A model generated the notes under the pieces. That model was not told where the DNA came from, did no database searches, and saw nothing but the letters and a program-made list of their open reading frames with translations. From positions 935,001 to 999,000 of the forward strand of contig OY848931.1 of assembly GCA_963693285.1 (NCBI GenBank): DNA of 64,000 nt. Direction: 5' to 3'. Positions 1-14,500 of this stretch are shown here, one piece after another. The stretch comes from Xestospongia muta. Its lineage: Eukaryota; Porifera; Demospongiae; Haplosclerida; Petrosiidae. Position numbers and translations under genes: made by a program. Within the stretch, counting starts at the first letter, position 1; the number at the start of each line of letters is the position of its first letter.

Positions 1-2118
1 TATCACTTCAATTTTGTTCACAAGTTGTTCCAACAAACCAGCTGCCAAAAATCAGTTCCTGTTTAACTGCCGCTCATAGTTTTGTTGAATGATCCTCACC
101 ATAAGAGGAGTGGGGGGGGGGAGGATAGCCTCAACATTTTTCCCATATATGTGACATTATATTGAGATTTCAAAGCAAATGTGCGCAGTATTAGTGAACA
201 CGAGAATGGAATAAAAGAATCAAACATTGGCGTATTTTTTGGCCTAGTTCATTCAGAATGGTATTACATTTGACCGTGTCAATGACTTAATAGTTTGTGC
301 TAAGGTGTGTGGTGTCAATAGAAGTATCTGTGGTGATCACCAAAATTGGTATAATTATATTAATGCAATTATTATAGAACTAACGCTCTCTATAGCGGTT
401 TAACAACTTGTCCTTTATCAATGTACTTCAAATTTTATTGTAAGCTACTCCATAATTACATTCTTTCATTGTCAACAACACAAAACTCTAACAACAAGCA
501 TATATTATGAATTGTTTGTTAGCATGCAGTCAAAATAGAGCTCATAAAGTTAGTATTGAAACTTACTGACATAGTGACTGTTACTTTTATATGTGATCTC
601 AAGCTATTTAAGTGAAACCAAGTACAGTATATGTATGAAATAACTCAGCATTTAAAAGGTGTCTACTATTTCTTTAAAACATGCTTTGTCTGAACTCTTA
701 GCCAGCAATCTACTCAATTACATAGCGAGTTGGAAGAGAATAGTAACTTGTTTGCTATCAAGGAGCTGAATCAGTTCAAATTGTACTTGATATTTCCCTG
801 ACTAATTAATAATGTCGCATATTTTACAGATCTCCCTTAGATAATGTTTGTTATGATAACAACTGTCAATAAGAAATGTTATACATCATTAACAGCTGTA
901 TACAGTATAAGCATTCCTCAGTCAATTCGAATCACTCCAACTACCATTGTCTAGTCAAATCTGTGTACAATTATCAGCCAAAATCGCTACATCATTTCTC
1001 ATTAAAATCTTGAGATGCCACAGGTTATGTAATACATTTAACTTGTCAGACAGGGACATTACAATGTCTTGAAATTTGACTTTATAAGGTAATTTGAGAG
1101 CCCTTGATATCAACACAAAATAACACTATTAAATAATTATTGATGTTTATAGTGTGTGATATAATTTAGTTGGCTGCAACAAAGTTGCTTTGACATTCTT
1201 AATGTCAAAAACAAGAGCTAGTTTTGTAACGAGCGTGTCTATAGACAGCCTTCATTAGCTTTGCTTCTCTTCTCGTAACCATTTATAACAATGACTTATA
1301 AACTAAAGATTTAAACACGCAACAATAAAGGATTAAATGAGTTCGTTTTGGTATTAACATGTCACGTCATAATCTCAATTTTGGTTTTGTTAGTCCACTT
1401 TCGTAAGCAATATCTATTGTGACAGTCGTGTCTTACTGAAGCACTTTGTAATCATGACGCCATGTTTGGCAGGTGTTCCTTTTCCAGCTGGACTCTTAAC
1501 CTTGTTAATTCACCAAATAAAGTAATTGATACCATTTTGAGAGACTGTAAATATCCATTAGCTGACGATCATTAATGATATTATTTCCTACTTGGTATAA
1601 TGAATATTTAATGAAATTACTCTGTTTACCTTTCAAGGTCTTTGTGTGTAAAATGTCATTTCTATTTTTGGTTCATTAAATATTATAAATGTAGGAAGTT
1701 AACTTGATTGTAACTATGATAAATGAATGTTTTATTGACAAAGTCTTCTATAGAAACCACACTTTGCATTAAGTGTTATGGATAAATAGATATTTAGATG
1801 GATGGATGGATTGAGTAATTCAGATATGAAACATCCTATCAAACAAGTAACATGAGGTTACAGTACATATTGTTATCTCCACACCAACTAATAGTCAATA
1901 ATAGTCTCTATTGGATATCGTGGAATGCATTCCTTTTGCAAATTACTTTTATTTAAAATTATTTCCTCCTCCTTCTTACAGCTGACATTATATCTCTTGT
2001 ATTGTCTTGTTATTGCAACATTGATTACATTAGATATAAACTCGACTGTAATGTCTATTCTTTATTCATTACAACTAATACTTGTTTATTATGTGTACTA
2101 TACTATATGCTGCTAGTA

Positions 2119-2375
2119 CTTTAAATATATGGAGTATATATTATAGTATTATTGTATTATAGTATTATTGTATTATTAGTGTATATTATAGTATTATTAT
2201 AGTATTATTGTATTATTAGGGTATATTATAGTATTATTATAGTATTATTGTATTATTAGGGTATATTATAGTATTATTATAGTATTATTAGGGTATATTA
2301 TAGTATTATTATAGTATTATTGTATTATAGTATTATTGGTATGTATTATAGTATTATTATAGTATTATTAGTGTA
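2119..2375. repeat. AT-rich minisatellite
   Basis: About 250 bp built from variants of a roughly 40-bp unit made of tatagtattat/tgtattatta blocks, with several near-perfect copies in tandem. No coding potential. Confidence 0.8.
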
Positions 2376-3039
2376 TTGTGTGTAATGGGATATCTAAAGT
2401 TGTGAAGATATTATCAAATTAACAGTCATGAAGATCTGAACTGGTCTCCTAGTGACACAATGTATATGAGATATAGTATTAAAAGCATAGGTACCAGATG
2501 TATATAGTAGGCGTCTCCTGATATTACGCTATGATTATTGAAAGCCCCCATGTAATCAATGTTATGGATACAACTCCTTAACAGTCAACCATTCATCCAT
2601 TTATCTATTTATCTATCCATTTATACACACCCACATAAGACTCACAGGTTCCTTATTTAGAAAGACTCCACCCACATCACCTTATCCCTACACTCTCACC
2701 TGACCCATATTGGTATGTAATTCAATTAAACAACTGGTGCCACTCAGCCTATAGCCACAGGGATTCACTAATTCTTTTAACTTATGCTAAGCAACCAAAT
2801 CAAAGATCACTCTATCTTTACCTAATTTGGTCAAGAAGCCAGACATCTGCCCACGACTGCGGCCAGAGATTAATTGGATAATAAACTTAGAGATAATTAG
2901 TACTCGTTAACTCTATTGTTAATTAGGTATCAGTTATGACTTCTAAAGTGGACACTAATAAATTCTAAGTGAATTAAGCTAATTTCAAAAGACGTACTAC
3001 CATATATATTAGCCAGTGGATTGTGCTGTAGTAAACAGT

Positions 3040-3325
3040 AATGATACCTCCTCCTCCTCCTCCTACACACGATTACATCATTATGACTGAATGAATGAAT
3101 GGACGGATGGATGGATAGATAGATGGATGGATAGATGCATCATTTCAAAGTCATAATTACAATTAGTCAAATATTTTGTATACGCATTATAAGAGAAACC
3201 ATCTGTCCATCCAAAGGTTTATTAATCCATCCATCAATTCATCCATCCATCCATCCATTCCTGTCCCTCTTTTTCATCCATCCATCCATTCATTAGTCCA
3301 TCCATCCATTCCTATCCGTTTTTTC
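3040..3325. repeat. tetranucleotide repeats (GGAT, ATCC)
   Basis: A short CTC run near 3047 is followed by GGAT/GATA repeats (about 3085-3140) and then ATCC repeats (about 3200-3310) in the opposite orientation. The two blocks could pair as an imperfect inverted repeat. No gene content. Confidence 0.7.
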
Positions 3326-4202
3326 AACCACCATTAAAAATACATTTAACATCATTAAAAAAGACTTATTATGGCTTACGTAGGAGCAGCCACAAACTGT
3401 CCTCGTTAATCATGTTACAAGACTCTCCTTTTACAGTCATCGCTTTACATGAGGCCTTACAAGCCACACCCACCATATATGGGAAAAGCAAATCTTTTTG
3501 GCATGATAGTTATCTCAAACAATATATAATTACAAATTCTCACTGTATAAATTTGTGTATTACTTATGAGATCATTAACTGTGGGCAGATAACTTGACTA
3601 CAAGTAAATTGAAGTCCTTTTACAGCAGGCAAATCTCATTACATAAGAGAGACCAGTGTCTCCTTATGCAGCAAACTGGGATGTTGCTCTGGTTGTAATA
3701 TGAAGTCTGTGGTTTATTACAGTCTCTTTGATGTGGTCCTAATTCTCTTAGAGACGTCCTTTACTTTACTATAGGGAAGATTAGAACCCATACAGTATGT
3801 ACACAAACCTCTATGATGACTAATGAAGTAGAGACTACTATAAATGATATATAATTGAGGCAATAATAATTCACTCACTCTAATACCATTAGAAGCATGT
3901 CTTATCTTGTAAACAACTGCATTAAGTCTTATGTACAATATATATTGACTTGTATAGTAAATTCGTACGACTGTCTGTTGTATATATGGAAAGATAGCCC
4001 AATATTTGTGTACTCTGCCCTTTTGTTATAATTTATGTTAAAACTAAATTTCTTTTACTGCAATATAGTCTTTTGTGTTCATACTGTGTATATATTGTAT
4101 GAAGCATATTTATAATGGGTTTGGTGTTTGTAGCAATGCTCATTACTACTACGCTATCTCAATATAATAACAAAATAGACTTAATTATTAAGCAGTGATA
4201 TT

Positions 4203-4456
<254 letters not shown>

Positions 4457-7450
4457 ATATGCTCTCTTGTTGATGGTATAGATAAATCATTCAAACAATT
4501 TAAATTACCAATATTTTATGAGGTTAGTTATTAATGTGTTCTGTTTTCAGACAACACTAATTATGACTTCACAGTCTACTCCTTTGAACACCCCAATTAA
4601 TAGAGTACTTGGGTTGTCGTAGCAACTCACTTGGTTGGTACACCCTTACAACACCCATCAAATCATGCACATAAAAGGCAAAGAAGATTCTCATGTGATA
4701 CATACTTGTTGTCATACACCCAGTGTAGTTGTTAGTGAAATAGCTTATGATGTAGCAATACTAGAACAGAAACTTCTACCAGACACAGCAAGGTTTCATC
4801 ACGTCTCATTATGTAATACATATATTACTTACCTGAAGTAATATATTCCTGGGTCATGTAATTAGTTAGAAAATGTGCAATGTTGTCAATGATGCATTTA
4901 CAATGTATGGTGTTTCATTAAAAGTGTTTTAGGTGGTCATGTAAATATTATGTGTTAGGCAGTTTTATTTATGACACTATTATTAACTTACTTCCCCACA
5001 TTTCCTGCCAAAGTGTGGGCACAGTATTTCTAAAATGGATATTCCTTAATATCTTGTCTCTCTTTCAAATGACACACACTCACTCAATTTACTAGTTTGT
5101 AGAACTTCATTAACGAAATGAAGAGACAACACAAACATAAACATTTATAAACAAACATTTTAATCCATCCACTAACTATTCCAATATACAGCCTACGTTC
5201 TTGTAATTGGACAAAAAATTCACTGATTACAAGATCATTCGTCGTGACTGTTTTACTTGGCACTATTCCATAGTAATTAATTATTGGTTATCAATACTAT
5301 TGTAATTGTAGACACATCTACATTCACGCTAATGATCTAGTGTTTATATAATTAATCAGTTTTGATTGTGGCATCATGCAAATAATAGTTCTGTTGTCAG
5401 AACATATAAATACTAGGAGACAATCTATGGAACTTATAGAAGCCTATTGAACTAATGTGTTATGACTCTACCACAAAATATGTGTGAACTACTACAATTT
5501 AGTACTAATATTTTTTGTGGCATGTCTTTGTGCTTATTATTGTTAATTTGGGTAAGTATGTTCACAACAAGACAAAGATCATGCATCATTAGTAAATTCC
5601 ATGTAGTTAGTAGTAAATTTACTGTCACTATTCTATCAATTCTATTCCAAACCAAATGTTAATGTCTTCTGTTTAAAGAACAACATTCCAAATTTTAAGT
5701 TGTATAGAGTAAGTGTTTTGCATTCTTTTATGTCATATTATAATGAGATAAGTGGCCATGCATGACATACGCCTACATTAATTAGTAAACACTAGTACTA
5801 TTGTTAGGTGGGACAATGGTTCCATTTGTAAAGAATTATGATGACAATAGGGATGAATATTTATGATTCCTCTGCTATTAGGGTTTTAATTAAGTAAGTG
5901 ACTACATTTCTTAAAAAGATCATTAAATTTTTGGCATTTATTGAGACTTGTTAGATAGCTGATTACTTTTTAATCATCTCTAACACACAAGAAGCTAAAG
6001 TTGTTAATAGTGTATATTAACTTTTATACTTTCTATTAAGATATGCCTTAAAGCAAACTTATCATGACTCGTCATTCTGCTAGGTGATTATCCAATCATC
6101 GAAATATGTAACACAATAGCACTTGTGCTGTTTTGTAGACACCACCCTTATAAGATTATCTAATTGCTGTCATAACGTTCTAACGTTGCTGTCGTAGTAA
6201 TGTTAATGTTTTGCTGTGTTTTCTCATGACCTTGTAATATGTATACTACAATTACGAACGAGTTGATCAACAACACATGATTGTACTATTATTGTACTAC
6301 TGAGAATTAAACAGGAAATAGCTCTCAATAAACATAAACAAAAAGAGACAAAATGATTCCTTATGGGGAAAGGTTACACTTGAGCATCGTACAAGTGATC
6401 AGTTTAAAATTGATATCACTGATTTTAATAATAAATTTTATGTGCTTGATTTGTATAATGTTTGTGAAGCTTAAGAAATGATACTAATGAATTTACTACG
6501 TGAGGAGAGGGTATATGAAAAAAAGGGGTTTGACTAGTTATCTTAGATTACTTATAGTATTATGAATTAATGGTTGATATCTCATAGGATAGGTCCTACC
6601 ATATATCATTGTTCTGGTGTCTGGGAGATATTCTACCTCGACTTTCTTCCAAGCTAAGAGAAAATATTAAAGTAAGAAGTATTAAGAGGGGTTAACCACA
6701 TAATACTTAATATTAGTGAGTGCAATTATCTCTTAATGGATTTCAGATGAATACACTTATATTACAATAAAGAAGTTGTTGTGCCATTAAAATAAATGAG
6801 ATATTAACATTTACTCTATATTATTGACCAATTTGTAATGTTATAAATTGTTTCTTTAGACATGCTGGGAGACAATTCTCTCTGATCTTGATCAGCCTCA
6901 TGAGTTTACAATGTCGGTAACTCAAATTGATTGCAAAATCGGTAATAAAATGTTTTATTTTCATCTGAAATCTTAGTATGACACTTCAAATGAAACTTGT
7001 TGTGTTTCTTGTTGTGTCTGTTGCCAGAACAATTAAATATATTTATTTTCTATTAAACAATTAAGCTCATAAAAGGTAACTTTCTTAACTAGAATTATGC
7101 CATAAATACCACTATTTGTAAGATAATTTGTCTCATAATTGTTATTGATTGTGTCGTCATTACTATGTATAAACTGTACTATGGGTCATCTCATGACTCT
7201 TCTTTATGAGGTTGTAATAATATAAACTGAAGCCTCATAAACTGTCACTATATCATCCATTTTGCTATCAAGGAGAGCATATATGGCTTTTTGGTATGTA
7301 GTGCATGTTGCAACTTATTATGTCCTAGCTTTCATGCTAACTATAGTGTAATTAATTCAATTTGGAGTATAGAAGTGTTTGGTTGTAGAACAGCTGCAAG
7401 CTAATCAAGTAAAGTGTTTACTTATTCAAAACTGACAAGTGCACTACAAG

Positions 7451-7459
7451 TATAAAAAG
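7451..7459 (+). promoter_or_regulatory. TATA box of homeobox gene
   Basis: TATAAAAAG lies 70 nt upstream of the homeobox start codon, in a sensible position for a TATA box with a short 5' UTR. It is recognised by sequence only. Confidence 0.5.
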
Positions 7460-7528
7460 AAAAATAAGACCACTCACAGTTCATAGCAGATATCTATACA
7501 TTATCCATAACTTGCTCTCGGTTTTGAG

Positions 7529-8494
7529 ATGTCCAAACAGCTGTTTACTATTGAGAGGCTACTCGATTTACCTAGCAAAAGAGATGTTGTAGACCTTACT
7601 AAAGATCATAGTAAAAAGTCTATGATTGAGATGTCCAGACACAAACGACGGTATGAAAGTTTTTCGGGTGACAGCGCCGCCGAGTCGGATAAGGAATCGG
7701 TGACCAGCGACGGTGAGTTACGTTGTGTTTGTTTTAAATTTCATTTCATTATTATCATGATCAGAACGTTTATTAATGCTTTTCTTGTTATCCGTTTAGA
7801 TTACCCACCATCTCCTAGCACTGCAAAGGATGACGGTAGAATTGATGCAGGGAAAGCCAAAAGGAACAGAACAACATTTACAGCTTACCAACTGGATGAA
7901 CTGGAAATGGTCTTCAGACAAACACACTATCCAGATGTTTTATTGAGAGAGAAACTTGCCATGAGAATAGGATTACCAGAATCTAGAGTTCAGGTAAAGT
8001 ATAATATTGATTTGTTGCGTTCATGTATGACTGTATTGTCCATTCTTTTGTAGGTTTGGTTCCAGAACCGAAGAGCTAAATGGCGCAAGCGTGAGAAACT
8101 CTTAGCTGCAGCAGATGCTCAATTAAGGGCCATGTCTGCCAGTTCTCCAACTGCTGGTTATATTCCTGCAATGACTACCGCCACATGGCCAACCAGTTGG
8201 ACTACTCCTCTTGCCCTTCCCTCGTCTTCTACTCCAGCACTAGCACTCTCAAACTATTCCACCATGACAGTTCCCTTAGCTCCAGTTGCAACTTCAACCA
8301 CAACTGGATCACCAGTATTCCCAACATTAACCTGGAGACCCAATCAGTTAATAGATCCTAAGACAATCCCTGCAAATACACTATCTAATAATCTTCTTGG
8401 AGCTGTCATTCAGAACCCACTGTCAAAGACAAGTGCGCCAACATTTCATCTACCTACTACTACAGCATTACCACCAATTATTATTCAACAATAG
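7529..8494 (+). CDS. PRD-class (paired-like, Q50) homeobox transcription factor
   Basis: Three exons (7529-7712, 7800-7993, 8054-8494) give a 272-residue nuclear DNA-binding protein. The homeodomain is residues 81-140, with [13 protein letters not shown] in helix 1 and [14 protein letters not shown] in helix 3. Position 50 is Gln and there is no paired domain, so it is a PRD-like protein of the Arx/Alx/Rax/Drgx group. I cannot assign a single orthology. An intron splits helix 3 between VQ and VW (homeodomain 46/47), the classic PRD-class position. Residues 6-12 (FTIERLL) fit the eh1-type Groucho motif FxIxxIL. The tail is Ser/Thr/Pro-rich and I see no OAR motif. Intron 1 is 87 nt, a multiple of three with no stop, so its retention would keep the frame. 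A TATA box lies 70 nt upstream. Confidence 0.93.
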
Positions 8495-10306
8495 TTTTTT
8501 GTTTGTTGCTTAAAATGTTTTTAAAGGATATTTCTTCTATTTATATCAATCAATCTAGCTTTTTGGTTTTTATTGTTTTTTTCTTCTCCTCTTCATTTCA
8601 ATCTTTCAACAATCATTTCTTCAAATTATTATTGTATTATCAAAGAATAATTATTTATTATGAAACCTCAATTTAGCCAATTATTAACAATTGATTATCA
8701 ATGTAAGACACACCCAGACTAACCCTACCAGAATGCCCAACATTGCAAAATGTTCTTATATTAGTCAATCACTACTTGTCTGTACTATAGCTATACTGTA
8801 GTACAAGGCATATTTATAATTAGTTTACACTGCCACAAGTTGTTATAAAAACCAGAGGATACATATAGTGGACAATTAACAACATGTATCTACAGCATTA
8901 AGTCTTTTAATGTACAGACTAACATAAAATCGATTTGATATAATCTTTATTGAATAAGCAACCTCATATGTCTGACTTGACACAAGACTTGTCAATCATT
9001 AAATATATACATTGTCACTGTGCCCTGAATAAAAGCATACTAAAAAATAAATGGTTATCTTGTTTCTACATAGCTACTTACATGCAGAAGCTCGAAGCAC
9101 TGGTCTTTCATTTATGTTTGCTTTAAACTCAGTGGTTTGATGAGGGAGTTAAAGTTTGTTTGTTAACACAGGTTGTGTGCACAATCTATACGAAAGGTCA
9201 CATCAGTTGTCTCGAGGTCAAACATGGCACACAGCTGGCTGTGTTTATACAAATATGGGAGTTAAAATTCTTGTGACAGTCGTTCATGAACTTCAAAAAT
9301 AAGTGTTAAATAATCTAATAAGTTAAATTTATACTTAATTCCATTATAAGACAAAAACAGTGAATGTCCCTGATCTCTCTGCCAGGAGTCTAGACGGTCT
9401 CAGTGAATGACCCGTGATGTCATAGGCTCATCCAACCAATCAAATCAATCTATTTGATCCACTCAAAGGACTACCTGACACGCTAATGTTCAAGAATTCC
9501 AGCTATGTCCTCCCTGAAGCAGTGTGCAAAGGCAATTATTACTATATTAATAAAACTGTTAGCGAAAATTGATTCAATTAGAGCTCATTTGAAAAGCTTG
9601 TGTTAGTAAACAGTAACACCCCCAAACACCTTTATCCACTTGTGCACTTTGTACACTGGATTGAACTCCTCTAATGTACTTTAAGGTCATCTGTAAGTGT
9701 TAGCTTCCTGGATCTCCTTAGCAACCAGACAACAGACTGGATAGTAATCTGATGATTATTACTTACATGATGGTTGCCAAATTATTGTAATAAGGTTATT
9801 AGTAAGTGTAACAAACATACAAATTAGCTAATTCAGAGATGGATTCTTATGTCTTTACACGGTCCTACATCTAGTGTTCACTTTGTTATCTTATATTATC
9901 TTAAACATGCCTTACCATTATTCTATTATATGGAATAATTACATAACTCTCTTGAGAATGGTAATCTATTATTGCAATCTTGGTGCTCAGGTAATGATCT
10001 CTGTGACATATATATTATTGACATGATCAATAATCCAAGAAGCCAATTCGTTGAGGATGGTTGATCACACTTTTAAATCTCTAGGAGTGTCTACATTATA
10101 ATGCTTGCTATTGTAGTATCTGTGGAGATCAAAGAGCAGTAATTTTTTAGAATTTGGCTACAACAGAGTTATTAAACTAAGTGTGTAGGAGTGAATACTA
10201 ACTTTAAGTTACTAGGTATACAGATTTATTCCACACTATCATAATGCAGTGTAAAATGATATCAACAAAATGTCATAATAAGAATAATTATTAATATTTA
10301 AAATTA
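8495..10306. other. intergenic, no gene seen
   Basis: AT-rich sequence between the homeobox stop and the acyltransferase stop (convergent genes). No exon-like frames or repeats worth listing; it probably contains the 3' UTRs of both genes. Confidence 0.5.
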
Positions 10307-11295
10307 TTAATATTTCAACAAAATGCAAGGAAATTGTTCAACAAATCCTAATGTTTTTGCAAAGAGTTCACTCACATCATTAGAACTTGATAGATGAGGT
10401 ACATTACCACTCTCTCGAATCATCACACACATCTCTTTAACTATAATTGTTCCTAATCCTTGACCTCTGTACTCGGGAAGAGTGAACAAGTGTCCTATGT
10501 TACCATTGATGTGACGAACAGCCCATGAGACCAGCTGAGGTGGATCAGTTGATGTGAAAAGGCCTATACTTTCATAGTGAGAAATTAATAGCTCAAAATA
10601 TTTAGACCCATTAGAAATGTCCATAACATGTATGTAATGCTTTGCTAGAGTAGCAACATCTGTTGATCGAAGACCAAAAAGATAGAAACCTTTGGGGACT
10701 TCCCTATAATAACATTATTTTTGGATTAATTATTGGACTTTTCGCAACCTTTTATTGATAGCTAGGTCGTCTGGTAGCAACCATAATTTGCCTTTATAGA
10801 TGACATTTTTATCTGAAAGAGTAAATAACATCATTATCCAGTCTCCAGTAGTCTGATTTGTCACTAGCAATTAACATATACCTTCAGATCACTCATCAGC
10901 TTGGTACTTACAAGTTAAATAACATGGATACTGCTCAGGTTGAAAGTTTTGTTTAAGGACATCTCTAAGACACTTCTGTTCTTTAGCATACACATATGCA
11001 CCTATGACCATGTACTAAAATAAAATAATTATTATCAATCTACAAATTATTATTACGTTTTGTATCATGAACAATGACCACAACTGCAGAAGGTTCAGTG
11101 CAATTATCAACGATTATATTTACATTGGGAACAATGCCTTTCTCCCACGCATCTAGAGCATTTAACACCTAAACAGTGGACACGTTTTTTGTGCTGCATT
11201 AAATTTGATCGACTAATTTATCTTACCCATAATGACTGTGGATAATACTCGTTCAGCATAACCCTCAAAGAAATAATATCTATATTCAGACTCAT
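10307..11295 (-). CDS. glycine N-acyltransferase-like GNAT protein
   Basis: Five exons on the minus strand (11295-11227, 11168-11057, 11001-10912, 10812-10749, 10703-10307) join in frame to 243 residues. The C-terminal half is a GCN5-related acyltransferase fold of the GLYAT/FR47 type. It has SWAVRHINGNIGHLFTLPEY leading into RGQGLG (about residues 191-196), the Q/RxxGxG/A acetyl-CoA-binding loop. The N-terminal half has the spacing of GLYAT-like proteins, which are often 280-300 residues, so this one is slightly short. Vertebrate relatives conjugate acyl-CoA with glycine or glutamine in mitochondria; the substrate here is unknown and I see no clear targeting peptide. The exon 2/3 junction uses an acceptor at 11002-11003 because it alone keeps the frame. 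The gene is convergent with the homeobox gene and 260 bp downstream of the FAM193 stop. Confidence 0.82.
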
Positions 11296-11555
11296 CTTAT
11301 GATTCAATGGGTGTGGCTTGTAGTTAATTCATAATAACATGATAATTATTAATTTGTGTCTTAACAATTTTTTGACTATAATTGTTTTTGAGTGACATAA
11401 TAATACTTTTAATAGATATACAATATAAATACACATTGAAGAGGACAACAATCTACACAAGAGTAGTCTTAATAATCAGAGGCCCAAATATTTTAATACT
11501 TGTGTGGTGAAAAAAAAAATTCACAGAGATGACAGGCAAATAGCAAAGTCAAAGA

Positions 11556-14500
11556 TCATTTGATCTTAGAGATTATATCTTGCATGTTGAGAGAAACATG
11601 GAGTTTTTTACGAGCATCTACTGGAGTTGAACTGAAACAGAGCCTGAGAGAGAGATTAATAAAAATACAATTTAAATGATAACAGTATTATCTATGGTAC
11701 TGACTTTTTAAAATCTTCCAGTTCCTGATCGTAATCATCCTCTACATCTGACGATGTCTAGAGAAGAACCCCCAGTAATAACTCAATAATAAAGTACTCA
11801 TAACAACTTACATGTTCCAGTCCAGACCTCTCATCAGAAACTGCAAAGAGGATAAAATATAATATACATTAATATTGACATAAATAAAGATAATGTACCT
11901 TTAGCAATTCCATTCGAGTGATGACCTCTTCGTGACGATTTACGAGTTGGCTAGAGAGAAGACAAACATCAAGACAGTATAGTATGTCTACATATATTGT
12001 CACTTACTAGTACTTAAGATGTATTACTATACAATATACTACTAACCTTTGGAGATTGTGTAACAACGTGTTTCTCAGTGACTTTATAAGGAACTGGAGG
12101 ACTAGGAGAGCTAGGTACTATGATATATAAAACACATCATAACAACATTGTAATGGATCAACTAACTACCTTTCTTCGATGACCCATTCTGCATTGAGTG
12201 GTGTTTAGGAGGATTAGAGACTGGTTTGGAATTGGTACTCTTTTCCTCTCGTTTCGTACCTTTCTTTCCTGAGGAAGTTGTCTCTTTAGTAATAGGATCA
12301 AGTTGTGGTTTGTGGATGGAACCGTTAGCAATTGAATTGCTAATTAGAGGGGTGGAGTCTGTAGTCTCAACAGGGGATGGCAGCTCATTGCTCTAAGACT
12401 AGAATATCAACTTTAGAACTTTATTAAAAGGACTAACTTTCTTCTTTTTGCTCTTTTTCTTAGTTTTGGTGGTAGTAGTGACTACAGGAGGTTCAGAAGG
12501 TGTGAAATCTTTTCCTTCAATGAATCGCAACAAATCATCTAAAGAGCGTTCATCAGCAGGGGCTGGAGGGGTAGCTTGGCGTTCGGGTTCTTCTACCGGT
12601 TGAATAGATGGAACAACTGGTGGAGTCCGGGGTCTAGGCTGATGTCCAGCCTGGTGATGGTCATGAGTATGAGAATGATGATGGTGAGCAATATGAGAAT
12701 AGTGGTGACCATGAGGACACTGATGATGATGAAGTTGCTAAAAATAATAATAATATTAATAATATAGAGGTTTCAATTGACTTACTTCGCCGTCTTTTCT
12801 GTTTCGCTTCTTTTCCAGTTTTTGTCTCATTTTGTCTCTTTGTTTAGTATAGTTGTGACTTGTAGGAGCAGTAGCAGGCTACACAAAAGATGGACAACAA
12901 TTACCAATATATTTGCACATTGAAAATGTTTGCTATATGTGAGATCCAAAGTGTACAGTGAAATTTCTTATACTTTGTATACAGCCTATATTCTATATGC
13001 TAATACTTTAGTGTACTATTCAAACCACTGTATAAAGGAAATGAAGACAGTTTCCAAGTGTCTACAACTATAAATTACATCAATATATTCTAACAGTAAT
13101 GTTTTCCTCTTAAGATATGGTTGACAGTTGACTTACAGAATTATGTCCAAATAATTCACAGTAACAACAAGGGCAATAACGTCGTACGGGACCTCCTCCA
13201 TTGCTAGCAGTACCATTACTATAATAGAGAGGGGATATAGGTGTAAAGTGTCCCTACTAATTAATAGTAATATTACTTTGATTGGCTTTTATCAGGGTTG
13301 GTGGCGGTAGCAGTAATACAGGCTGTGGACGATGATGAGTTGGGTGTTGTTTCGGGCTGAGAATGATGGGTCGTGTGGGTGTGGTTTTCAGTTGAGTTGC
13401 TACTGCTAGCTGTTGTTGGCATTGTATTACTTGCAGTAGATGGCCCTGATGATGTGTGGGCGGGGTTTGGGGTAGTAGCTTGAATTGACGTGGTTGTTAT
13501 TTTGGCCTCTTCTTCAAGAGACGTGATGTCATTAGTTGACATCCAATTCTGCCAGACATGTTCTGTTTTGTTTGTCACTAGCAAAAAATTCCAGTCACAT
13601 TTGATTTTAATTCTTATAGAATAGCAATATTTATTTAATGTTTGTGTTGTAATATTTACTAATACGTTGTTATAGTACTTATACTAGTCTTGCCTGAAAT
13701 AATGTCATACCTTTTGTAGGCAATGTTTCCTTCTCTCCTTGATGTGCTACTTTGTGAGCTCCTTCTTCTAAACCAGCTATTAATGTATCTTGTATAGAGA
13801 GTTGACTGCCAGATGGATCAACAGGATTCAATGGTCGAGATGACCCCTAGGAAAAAGAGAATGAGTAAGTGAATGAAAAGTTAAAGCTCTTCTTTACTCC
13901 TTACCTCTGTTTGTTGTGCTGCCACAGCCCCAATACAAGCAAAACATTGACAATTTTGCGTTTGAATTGGTATAGACATAGGTGATCGAAATGGAGTAGC
14001 TTCTCCAGTCACAGGATGAACTACAGCATACTCTTCCTCTTCCTTTGGTTTCTCGTCTTTCATTTCCTCTCTTGATGTCTTTGTTGTGGCTACCTCTTTT
14101 GATTTTTCTTCTTCTTTCACAAGTTTTTTAGCCTGTTCTGCAACTTTGCCTTGCTCTAATAGTAAATCTACAAAGGGTTGGTGGGCCTCTGTGTTTAAAA
14201 ATTTTTCGCTTGTTGTTTCTTTTGGCTTATTTATCATGCCAAGGTTAGCAGCTAATGCAGTACTGGCACACATAAGTCGAACTGTATTGAGCTCAAGTTG
14301 TGTTAACTTCATTTGGACTTGGTCACATGACTCAAACATAACTTGTTCGCTGTCGGAAACGAGTCGATTTCTCACTTCATCGTTGATGACACTCTTCATA
14401 AAACGTATCTTCATTGTCATACTCTGCAAGAGATCGGTTTCTCGACCTTCTCCAGTGTCGCTGTTCTCTCTCTGAATAACCTTTTCTTTCTCGTGCTTTA

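Noticed and set aside
1573..1583. TAATGATATTA as a paired-class dimer site (P3)
   Set aside because: The half-sites are right but the spacer does not fit the preferred sequence, and such matches are expected by chance in AT-rich DNA.
4635..4841. 68-codon open frame after the (CT)n/(AC)n tract
   Set aside because: No motif, no fitting exon up- or downstream, ordinary length for AT-rich DNA.
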